Origin: CAVRXZ01 sp963773035
Lineage (GTDB): Bacteria; Acidobacteriota; Vicinamibacteria; Vicinamibacterales; CAVVIG01
Reading direction: 5' to 3'
Assembly: GCA_963773035.1 (NCBI GenBank)
Contig: CAVYZX010000009.1
Coordinates: forward strand, 372,001-436,000
DNA length: 64,000 bases
Both the position numbers and the translations under genes were made by a program. Below the pieces are notes generated by a model. It was not told the origin of the DNA and did no database searches. It saw nothing but the letters and a program-made list of their open reading frames with translations. How positions within the stretch are numbered: the first letter of the stretch is position 1; the number at the start of each line of letters is the position of its first letter. Shown here in pieces: positions 55,735 through 64,000 of this stretch.

Positions 55735-55905
55735 ATCAGAAGTCGCTTTCTAGTGCGAAGGAAGTTGCGCCGACTGCCACGGCACTCCGGGCAATGGGCC
55801 ATTAGCTTAGGCCAGCTCGGCCGCCGCCGCGCCAATTTTTTGGCCGGCGGAGCTAAAAAACTGGCCCCTCTGTTGGCACTCAACGAACTCGGCAGGCAAA
55901 ACTAA
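55735..55905 (-). promoter_or_regulatory. Upstream leader of the second metzincin gene
   Basis: Carries the same ordered words as 50729-50900 (GTCGCTTTCTAGTGCGAAGG, GCCAGCTCGG, TAAAAAACTGGCCC, CAACGAACT). The inner stretch GCCAATTTTTTGGC can form a hairpin. Presumed promoter and 5' untranslated region. Confidence 0.65.
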
Positions 55906-55984
55906 CAGAGGGCTGTCTGGAGATTCATTCGCGTCTTGTTTTCTGCTCAGAGACAGACTTTGTCGCGAGCAATGAGCGTGATTC

Positions 55985-58919
55985 CTAGAACGAGAAGCGT
56001 GCCCCGATCCTGATCTGGATGGGCGTCTGGAACTGCGGACCGGATATGGACCCTCGAGATTGGCTTGCCGAAGTCCGGGTCCGGGGAGCCAAAGTCCGTT
56101 TCCGTCCAAGAGTCGTAATCGAGCGTCCGGCGCTGGTTGAATACGATTGAAGACGTCGGCGATCAAGAGCAAACTCCGAGTCCCGGTGAGCTTGAGGTTG
56201 TATGACGCCTGCAGGTCCAACTGGCTCTCGAACGGCGTGCGCGTCTTGAATCCGTCAATCGTTTGGATACCCGAGGCGCGAGGCGGCCGTCGGGATCTCG
56301 CCACCAGTTCCGTAGTTGGGATGGGCTGCCAGCGGCGTCAGAGACTTTCCGGAGCTCAGGTTCAGGCCGAGGCCAATGCTCAAGCCGCTGTTCCATGCGT
56401 AGTTCCCGAACGCCTTGAACTGCTGTGGCCGGTCGAGCGGAAGAACGCCGTCGGCGCCCAGGAATCGGATGTCGCCCTGATAGCCATACAGAGGGCCACC
56501 GATCGCCGTGTAACTCGGATCGTTGGTTGGGAAGTCGTAGAGCGACGTCCACGCCGGATCCGACTGTCCGTTGTCGTCTGCGGTAGAAGCCATCGTAGTT
56601 GCCACGCAGTCGCGACCAGCGGTAGGACGTGATGACGGACCAGTTCTCAGCGAAGCGCCGGTTCAGCGTCACTTCGACGGCTTGATACTTGTGCAAGCGG
56701 ATCGTCGAACGCTCGCTCCGAGGTACTGGGCGTCCGGGAGGATCGGACTGCTCGCGCTCGGATTCGTGAGCGTGGTCGCCACAGCGATCAGGGTGAGTTT
56801 CGTAGTACACGACCGGAGCATTGCCCGCGTCCTCGAGGATACGGCCGATGTCCCGGTAGATGTACCGAACCCCGAACGACGTATTGGCCATCACCTCTCG
56901 CTCGATGCCGAACGCGAACTCGTTGATGTACGACATCTTCGCGTCGGAATCGACGAGGCCTGGTACGGGGTTCTGCACCACGAAATGGTTGGTGACTCCG
57001 CCAGCCAGGACTCCGGTCGGAATCGGACGGGTCAAGCGCCGCGTCGAAGTAGTCCGCACGGGTTATTAATTCATCGGCCGACAATTGGCGGGCCGCGACA
57101 TCGTTCGGGAGACGAGCGTAGAACCGGCCCCAGTTGCCGAAGATTTTCGTCTTGCCATCGCCCGTGGCATCGTACGCGGCGCCGATGCGCGGCGCCCAAT
57201 TATTCTTCAGCGCGAAGCCCTTGACCTGGACGCCGTCCAGCGTCTCCTGCTCGTAGCGGAGGCCCGGGTTGATCGTCAGCCGGTTGCCGGCCTTCCAGGA
57301 GTCCTGCACGAAGAAATTCCAGTACCTCTGCGCGGTGTCGACGCCGCTATTGAAGTTCGCACGAATGACTCGGTAAATCCTGCCGGAGACGGGATCAGGT
57401 AGAACGAGGGCAATCGCGCCAGTCGCCGTCGTCCGTCCATCGGGAGCGACAAAAGTTGGGCCGGTGCACTGATTCAGGGTGGTGTACGTCAGCGTCATCG
57501 TACGCAAAGCCGTACTTGATCTGGTGATCACCAACGATGTTTGTCGATTTGATCGTCCACTGATTGTTGAGGCTGCGGTTGTCCGCTTCGTAGAAGCCAA
57601 TACCTCCAGTGGTTACCGGCGGAGCGACCGTCCTGTCGATGAGTGCCAGTCGTCGACCGACGGGAGCTCTTTAATCTTGTTCACCGCGCGTGCGTACGCG
57701 CCTTCCACCAGCCAGTGGTTCCCAAGGATCCCGTCGTAGCGGACGGTCTGGTTGTGCCCGCCGTAGTCGAGTTCACTGAACGACGACGTGTCCAATCCGA
57801 GCAACGAATCGGGACGCTGCGGCCCCATCTCGCCATGCGACGGATCGCCGAAGAACGATGCGTCGATTCGATGAGCACTGGTCAGCTGCGCGGTGCCCTT
57901 CAGGGAGTACGACACGTTGCGTCGATTGCGATCGTAGCCCTCCGTGTTGAAAAGAGGGAATCCCTCGGGTGCCTGCAGCGTTCGTGTTTCCCACTGAGGA
58001 TCGATGGCGCCGAAGAAGAACACGCGGTTCTTGATGATCGGCCCCCCGCCCTCGACCCCTACATCGTGCTGTTGAGACGACAGCGTCTGAACGGTCCCGT
58101 TCTCCGACTGGAACTCCTTCCACGCGCCTTCGAGGCCGGTTGGGCGCGTGTACCCGAACGCCAGATCCGCGCAGGTTGTTCGTCCCGCTCTTGGTGATGA
58201 CGTTCACGACTCCGCCCATCGACTGGCCGAACTCGGCCTCGTAGCCGCCGCTCTTCACCTGGACTTCCTTGAAGAAATCGAACGGCACGGCGTTGCCGAG
58301 CGAGCCAAAGACGATCGAGTACGACCCGAGCGCGCCGTACCCCTGATTCGTGATGTTCACACCGTCGATGATGTACTGGTTATCAAGACCGCTGCCGCCG
58401 GAAATCGACGGGTTCTGTCGCCCGACCGATCCGGAGTTGCTGACGCCCGGGGCCAGGTAGCTGATGTCGCTGATTCGCCGCCCGACCGGCACAGTGCGCA
58501 CGAAGTCGCTGTCGATGACGCCGCCGGTTGTGGTGCTCTTCGTATCGATTGGGGGCGCGGCGGCGGACACGGTGATCGTCTCCGTAGATCTCGCCAACCT
58601 CCAGCTGGAGCGCGACATCGACCGTCTGTCCAAGGCTGACGTTGATGTCGTTCTTCTGGATGGTCTTGAAGCTTTGAAGTTCTGCGCGCAGTTGGTAGAT
58701 ACCCGGCGTCAAAAACGGAAGTGTGAAGCGGCCGTCCGTATCCGTAATCGCCAGCTTCTCTCCTTGCGGACCAGTCGCCGTCACGGTCACGCCCGGCACT
58801 GGCAGCGACTGAGGATCGATAATGCGCCCCTCAATCCGCCCAGTGGTTTCCTGTGCGGCGAGCGGGCCGGCGGCGAGCAAGGCCAGTCCCAAGATAATTA
58901 CGACATTCCGCAGTCGCAT
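55985..58919 (-). pseudogene. Oar-like TonB-dependent receptor, at least twelve frame breaks
   Basis: ATG 58919 opens a signal (VVIILGLALLAAGPLAA) and a carboxypeptidase-regulatory domain (GRIIDPQSLPVPGVTVTATG). Then the frame changes repeatedly but the protein sense continues: plug (LAPGVSNSGSVGRQNPSISG, NAVPFDFFKEVQVKSGGYEA, FGQSMGGVVNVITKSGTNN), barrel (FFVQDSWKAGNRLTINPGLR, KIFGNWGRFYARLPNDVAAR, EVTLNRRFAENWSVITSYRW) and a terminal strand TPIQIRIGARFSF ending at 55985. Breaks lie near 58600, 58165, 57640, 57490, 57035, 56798, 56725 (two), 56575, 56290, 56130 and 56060. All but one are single extra bases. Confidence 0.82.
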
Positions 58920-59051
58920 GACAGACTCCTTCGTATTCCGTGTGTGGGGCGGAAACACACCGTCCCTTCACATAACGTGCTGAAAAGCCAAATGTAACGG
59001 CGCTTAGAAAGGGCGGCTCTGGACTGATGCTTGCCGCATAGGTCGGGAGTC

Positions 59052-60300
59052 TTACTTTTGCACGCCGACGTCCTTCATGCCTTCCAGCTTTGCGAGGTCC
59101 AGGCTTCCAACGGCACTCTTGAGCTCGTTCAAACTGACGCCTTCACCTTTCGCGCTCACGATGAAGCGGTCGCCCAGCACGAGGTCGAACTCGTTGCGGC
59201 CGCCGGCGCGTTTGGACAGGCTTTCGTGAACAATCCGACCGTTCACCTTCGAGGTCCGTTCCGTGACGTCGTCATTGTCTTTTTCACCCATCACGTTGGC
59301 CCAGCCAGCCAGTCCGACGAGACCGCTCATTCCGCCCGCATCAGAGAACTCGAGCGTCACTTCCTTTTGACCACCGTCGCTATAGGTGGCCTCGGCCTTC
59401 GAAACCATGAGGCCGGCGAACCCGTTTTTCTCCGCGTTGCTTCGGGTCTTGGGAAGACCGGCGAACTGCTCGGGCACGAACGCCTTCAGTTGATCGATCC
59501 CGAGCGGATCGACTTTCTTGCCTCCACCCAGCAGTGTTCCTAGTCCCTCGAGAGCCGCGCCGACTTGAGCCGCCGAATCGCCTTTCTTCTCCGCCGCTTC
59601 CATCTTCTTGTTGCTCTCTTCCAGCTTCTTTCCGAGCTCTTCCAGCTTGCCGAGAGGGCTGTCCTTGGCGAAGGTCGTTTCCGAGCTGGGTGCGACGCGG
59701 CTTGTCAGTCCGCCCAAGCGCTCCTGACGTGAGCATTCCAGCGCCTGTGATGATACCCGTGAAAACCGCCAGACAGGCGAAGACGAAAATCGTCGCGATC
59801 ACGACGACCACGGTGTAGCCCAACGTCTTGTCTTCCGGCGACTTCATCAAGCGTGGCAGACCCAAGTACAGAAGGTAGAGACCGTATAGAGCTCCGAGCA
59901 GCGCCAGGAGGCCGCCCAGGATCGGCAGGATTCGAAACGCTGCCGCCACCCAAGCCGGTGTGAAGGAGTACACGGCCACTTTCATCGCCTGGGCGCTGTT
60001 CTTTTCTCCGCCGAAGCTCGGCGCGAGGGCGTTGATAATCAACGACACGATCACGACGCCGACGATTGCGGATATGAAGCTGATTACGGCGGCGGTCAGC
60101 CCGAGCCCAATCCCGGCGCGACCGAAGATGAGGCTACCAATCAGGGAAGCGCTTATGAACCCGGCGACCGCCCCAATAGCGGCGAGCGGAACGACATAAC
60201 CGGAAATCAGGGTTCCCGTCGGCGTGGTCTCTCCCGCAATGACACCCCATTCCGTGGCGGGTGTGAGGCAGATGTTCTTGACCCGATCGACTAACGTCAC
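59052..60300 (-). CDS. Yip1-family membrane protein with soluble C-terminal domain, one frameshift
   Basis: From ATG 60300: DRVKNICLTPATEWGVIAGE, then five hydrophobic segments including LAAIGAVAGFISASLIGSLI, TAAVISFISAIVGVVIVSLI and ATIFVFACLAVFTGIITGAG, the pattern of bacterial Yip1/YIPF proteins. At about 59713 one extra G in CTTGGGCGGA shifts the frame; the second frame gives LEELGKKLEESNKKMEAAEK (coiled coil), a Gly stretch and a beta-rich tail (ATYSDGGQKEVTLEFSDAGG). Repairing the base yields one protein of about 415 residues. Function unknown. Confidence 0.78.
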
Positions 60301-60310
60301 CGGTCACCTC

Positions 60311-60412
60311 CCTGAAATGCAGAATGCAAAATGCAGAATGCAAAATGTCAGAATGCGAAATGCAGAAAAGACTCAGCTTTTGGCATTCGTCATTGTGCAT
60401 TCAGCATTCAGG
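60311..60412. repeat. Inverted repeat of the AATGCAGAATGC word family
   Basis: The left arm 60311-60340 (CCTGAAATGCAGAATGCAAA and on) pairs with the right arm 60384-60412 (CATTCGTCATTGTGCATTCA and on). Extra AATGCAAAATGCAG words lie between. The remaining stretch to 60598 holds no gene; TGTCTTGGAGG at its end is the ribosome site of the next gene. Confidence 0.85.
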
Positions 60413-60598
60413 CCGCCGTTATCACCGGCCTGCTAGCTGAGCTACGGGATACTACCAGAAAGCGCCTGGTGTGACGCTGGCGTGGCTCTGACGAACCACA
60501 AAGGACACCATGCACACAAAGTGAAAATCCAGGAAAGGAGTCAACGTTACCGGTCACATGAATAGCGATACACTCTCGATGTCTTGGAGGTGGTCGAG

Positions 60599-61985
60599 AT
60601 GGTCACGATGAGAAGTCACACGAGCTTGGCGGGGTTGGGCAGGTGGGCCGGGTCGGTCAGCTGGGCCGGGTCGGTCAGGTGGGTTGTTTCCTGCGGCGTC
60701 ATTCTCTTCGTTGCCATAGGTGCGAGCGTGTCCGGTCAGGCACAGAAACCCAAGAAGTTTCTCACCGGGCCGCTAACGATTGAGGACCAGGGCAGCTTCT
60801 TCATAGGCGGGGTTCAGAAGGTGACCGACTATGCCTCGGCGCCTCCGCCGCCGCCGCCCGGGACTCCGCCTCCGGCCACGCCACCTCCGCTTGCTCCGCA
60901 CCAAATCACCATCGCCCAGATGTACGTGCAGTTCCAGATTCCGGCCAACAAGTACCAGAGCGGGTTGGCCGGTCATCATGGTCCACGGTTCGAGTCACAC
61001 AGGCGCCTGCCTCGAGTCGACGCCGGACGGAAGGGAGGGCTGGTATCCGTACTTCGTGCGCAAGGGTGTGCCGAGCTACGTGGTCGACCAGGCGGGACGC
61101 GGGCGCTCGGGGTTCGACGAGTCGGTTATTCACGAGGGCGAAGCGAAAATCGAAAAGGGCGATATCAAAGCCGGAACGGAACTGCTGCCAAGCTTCGGCC
61201 GGATTACTGACGATGGCGCGTGGACGGCGTGGTTCGGTCACCTTGTTCCGCCTAATTCGACCATCTTGACTGGCACGCTGATCCCGCACGGCGATCACGC
61301 AGACCCTAATCCCAATCCAGATTCGTACAAGCATGTATCGCCATTGTTTCCAATCGAGAGCGTGGACCAGACGCTGGTGACGCGTCCGGGCGCGATCGGA
61401 GCGGCGCCCGCGGGTTCGAATCGCTACTATTCGCTCGAGTACTACAAGCAACTGGTTCCAAACGCCGAGGTCACGCTGCCAGGCTCGACGTGCCCGACGT
61501 GCGATCCAACGGCACTCACGCCCGCCAATACCTGGACGCCTCAGAATCTCGCGGCGCTCGTCGAGCGACTTGGTGGCGCCATCGTCGTCACGCACTCTCA
61601 ATCTGGGATAATGGGCCACCACATGACCCGAATCCTGAAAGAGCGCGGACATCTCGACCTGTTGAAAGGGTTGATCACGCTCGAAGGATCGTGCTCGCTT
61701 CCTAACAGCGGACTGACCGCCGCGGATTTCGACAACATTCCGTACATGGCGTTGAAGGGCGATTACACGAACATCAGCCCCGTGTGTCAGGACACCGTCA
61801 ACGCGATCAATGCCCGGCGGGCGGCGAAGGAAGGGACGGCGAAGGCCGACTACTTGAAGCTGGACGAGATGGGTATCCTCGGCGTGACGCACATGATGAT
61901 GTTGGACGCGAAGAACCTCGAGATTGCGGACGTGATCTTCGACTGGGTGAGCAAGAACGTGCCTGCGAACGGCAAGCGGCGGTAA
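60599..61985 (+). CDS. Secreted alpha/beta-hydrolase (esterase-like), one frameshift
   Basis: ATG 60599 with GGAGG at 60586-60590. Signal SCGVILFVAIGASVSGQ, then KKFLTGPLTIEDQGSFFIGG, a proline run (PPPPPPGTPPP), and QMYVQFQIPANKYQ. One extra base near 60965 shifts the frame; the second reads WPVIMVHGSSHTGACLESTP, RKGVPSYVVDQAGRGRSGFD, and the nucleophile elbow THSQSGIMGH, with a late His in GVTHMMMLD. The hydrolase family is often annotated as esterase or secreted lipase-like. Length about 460 residues. Substrate unknown. Confidence 0.82.
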
Positions 61986-62030
61986 CTCGGAGGGCCGGCC
62001 TAACATTCGCGCGAAGCGGAGAAGGGTTGC

Positions 62031-62384
62031 ATGCCACAGATAGAGAAGAAGTACATCGATCCGGACATCGTGCTGGTGGAGATCGCCGGGCAAATTACGT
62101 TGGGCCGAGAGTGTCAGGCGGTCGAATGGACGGTCGATGAGCTCATTCGCTCCAACCAGAAGAAGGTTGTGTTCGACCTATCGGGGCTCGAGCACGTGGA
62201 CAGCACCGGGATAGGAATTCTCGTCATGTGCTGCGGCAAGATGCAGGCTGCTGGAGGAGAGTTGCGCGTGGCGGCGCTTCATCCCAAGGTGGCGGAGTTG
62301 ATGCGGGTCACCAAGCTCAATCAGATCATGGTCTTCTACCCGACCGCCGCCGCCGCAGCCGAGAACTTCGAGCTCCCTCAGTAG
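62031..62384 (+). CDS. STAS-domain anti-sigma-factor antagonist
   Basis: 117 residues covering a complete STAS domain: IVLVEIAGQITLGRECQAVE, KVVFDLSGLEHVDSTGIGIL and GGELRVAALHPKVAELMRVT. Ser58 in DSTGIG is at the phosphorylation site of SpoIIAA/RsbV-type proteins. It probably binds an anti-sigma kinase when unphosphorylated; no such kinase or sigma factor is encoded nearby. Confidence 0.9.
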   Translation: MPQIEKKYIDPDIVLVEIAGQITLGRECQAVEWTVDELIRSNQKKVVFDLSGLEHVDSTGIGILVMCCGKMQAAGGELRVAALHPKVAELMRVTKLNQIMVFYPTAAAAAENFELPQ

Positions 62385-62387
62385 GGC

Positions 62388-63573
62388 CTACCTGGCGCGG
62401 GAGAACTGATACCCGAAAGTCAGCGCAAATGTCCTGTCAATCGATCGGCCGCCTGGCAGCGGTGTCGGATCGTAGTCCAGGTCGAGCTGGATCGTCGCGA
62501 TGAATCCTCGGGCGATAGGCACGCGCACGCCGTTACCCATCTTGAGAAATCGGTTGTTGTCGCCAGTGACGCTGAAGTAGCCGTCGTGCCGGTGGAAGAA
62601 GACGAAGCGCGTGCCGCTGAAGAAGATCTCCAGCTTCGCTGATTCCTGAACGGCAGTGTATCGCACGTCGTTGGCCGCGCCGTAAGCTTCATTGACCCAA
62701 CCGAGGCCGGCGTCAGTCGTAATCCTTGTCCGAGGGGTGTCGATCACCTGGACCCCGAGACCGCTCCCGACTGCCACTCGTAGGTCGAGATCGCGGAGTC
62801 GATCGTTGGCCAGAATCGTGTTGGCGTTGACGAACAACCGCCTCGTCACGAACCGGTCGTAACGCAGCGAACCGGTCCAGTTGCGTGCGATGTCCACGTC
62901 GTGATCCTGAGAGCGGTTCACAATCGCGCGACCCGTGTAACGATGCTCGGTAGTACGGCCGATGAGCTTCGCCGTCCACACGCAGGGTGTTGGCGTCGGT
63001 GTTGCCGTCCGTGTTCACGAGGCCTGCATTCAGACGGCCGTCAAGACCGAGGGGAAGCCGGGCTCGTGCCATCGCCGTGATTTCTGTCAGCGACACAATG
63101 CCACCCGGCCGGAGCGTGACGCGACCGTCAGTTCGAGTACGTGCGATCGTCACCGGCGAAGGTGGCCGAGTCCCAACGGTGACGAAGACTGGCTCGGGCA
63201 CGGCGAGACCGGTGACGTTAACCCACGGCACGTTCAGCTGGCCGTTCGGTGTCTGAAAAGCCAGCATGCCGCTGATGAGGGACATAACCTGGCCAGTAAT
63301 TCGGTCGCCGTTTGAGAGCTCAACCTCGTCGGCGCCTGCGGAACGCGAGCCAACAATCACAACGAGACAAACGACGACGAGCCGGGTCGCAGTGTGTCGC
63401 CTGGAGGTCGAGCGCAGCGGTGCGAAGGGGCGTGCAATCTGTGAACCGTTCGCCGTGCATGCACATGCCGCCGAACCTCGAAGGCTCCGAGCGAGCTCGA
63501 CAAAAAGGGGCTCGCGTCGCCGGTGTGAGAAGCCCTCCGAGAATTGTGCTCTAACGCGTGATTTGGGGTTCAA
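62388..63573 (-). CDS. DUF481 family outer-membrane-type protein, one frameshift
   Basis: Converges with the STAS gene, 3 bases between stops. The upstream part has a hydrophobic leader (RLVVVCLVVIVGSRSAGAD), then ELSNGDRITGQVMSLISGML, a small beta domain, and LDGRLNAGLVNTDGNTDANT, the DUF481 entry. At about 62975 one extra base shifts the frame; the second frame continues AKLIGRTTEHRYTGRAIV, RYDRFVTRRLFVNANTILAN and ends FALTFGYQFSRAR. DUF481 proteins are porin-like beta barrels induced by salt stress in some bacteria. The start is uncertain: ATG 63573 gives a long basic extension before the leader. Confidence 0.78.
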
Positions 63574-63733
63574 AAGTTAGACACCGAAGCTGACCCGATT
63601 GGCGACTCCGACGTGTGACGCCGTGCGAGCGCGGCGCAGACATCGCCCGCATGTAGGGTTTTCGGAAGCGACGTCCCAGGCCATCAGGGCTCTCGACGAA
63701 CACTGGGACGGTCAAGGTCAGCCATGCCGCTTA

Positions 63734-63818
63734 GGGCAGGAGGGGCAGGAGGGGCTGGAGGGGCAGGAAGGGCAGGAGGAGGGCAGGAGGAGGCTGGAGG
63801 GGCAGGAGGATTGGAGGG
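63734..63818 (+). repeat. GGGGCAGGA minisatellite
   Basis: About nine imperfect units of GGGGCAGGA/GGGGCTGGA, the same word as in the kinase activation loop at 6290-6376, directly abutting a REPIN-like element. No gene is present from 63574 to the window end. Confidence 0.88.
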
Positions 63819-63889
63819 GTGGCTTCCGGCTTCAGCCGGAAGATCAATGCCGGCGGCTCTCTTCCGCCTAAAAGGCGGAAGCCACACGC
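63819..63889. repeat. REPIN-like palindromic element 5
   Basis: The most compact copy: GTGGCTTCC, hairpin CTTCCGGCTTCAGCCGGAAG, spacer ATCAATGCCGGCGGCTCT, hairpin CTTCCGCCTAAAA...GGCGGAAG, CCACAC. The extended outer arms seen in elements 1, 2 and 4 are missing on the left. Confidence 0.88.
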
Positions 63890-63922
63890 CGCAGAGCAAG
63901 CAGAGCAGCGCAGAGACTCATT

Positions 63923-63992
63923 CAACGCAGAGATCGCAGAGACCGCAAAGGGCTAATTATTTGCTCTGCGTGCTTCGCGGGCTCTGCGTTTG
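63923..63992. repeat. Inverted repeat of the GCAGAGACCG word family, copy 2
   Basis: The left arm 63923-63950 (CAACGCAGAGATCGCAGAGA, CCGCAAAG) pairs with 63964-63992 (CTCTGCGTGCTTCGCGGGCT, CTGCGTTTG). It is the same family as 22482-22538. Confidence 0.85.
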
Positions 63993-64000
63993 ATCCGTCC

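Noticed and set aside
60975..61440. tRNA-like GGTTCGAATC/GGTTCGAGTC words
   Set aside because: They fall inside the esterase coding sequence, and no cloverleaf with matching acceptor arms surrounds them.

Overview
The window is high-GC bacterial DNA that looks like Acidobacteriota, most likely the Vicinamibacteria. The evidence is Ser/Thr kinases fused to TolB/WD40-like propellers or TPRs, a DUF1592/DUF1552 pair, several secreted proteins with a WEGDTLVVD motif, carboxypeptidase-regulatory TonB-dependent receptors, and many palindromic intergenic repeats. This placement is an inference from gene content; no rRNA or other marker gene lies in the window.

Layout. 0-6 kb: end of a DUF1592 c-type cytochrome, a Tat-exported DUF1552 protein, a secreted unknown and a frameshifted ankyrin gene. 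6-14 kb: two kinase-propeller genes around a SagB-like dehydrogenase/bacilliredoxin pair. 14-22 kb: an aerobic benzoyl-CoA (box) cluster (acyl-CoA ligase, boxC, boxB, aldehyde dehydrogenase, benzoate-CoA ligase). 22-28 kb: a Tat-exported HD-domain protein overlapping an orphan NMT1-like binding protein, a metallophosphoesterase, an MFS transporter and a propeller protein. 28-37 kb: a TonB receptor, then a tightly packed set (STAS-DUF4956 fusion, PLD-like, phosphate-type porin, lipoprotein, CotH) facing a pair of thymidylate-kinase-like genes. 38-46 kb: secreted WEGDTLVVD proteins, a DUF433/DUF5615 toxin-antitoxin pair, DUF6152, a kinase-TPR protein and a pseudopilin. 46-56 kb: three tandem relatives of a giant secreted metzincin protease, two of them carrying eleven perfect WGPGAG hexapeptides. 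56-64 kb: a heavily frameshifted TonB receptor, a Yip1-like protein, an esterase, a STAS protein and a DUF481 protein.

Two features run through the window. First, intergenic spaces hold several unrelated families of long imperfect palindromes, including REPIN-like elements in at least five places. Second, many genes are broken by single-base frame changes, nearly all of them insertions, and these cluster in a few genes while neighbours of 3-4 kb are perfectly open. This could be sequencing error or real decay, so broken genes are annotated across their full span with the break points stated.

The strongest candidates for something new are the WGPGAG metzincin family and the STAS-DUF4956/PLD/porin/CotH/TMPK-like envelope locus.
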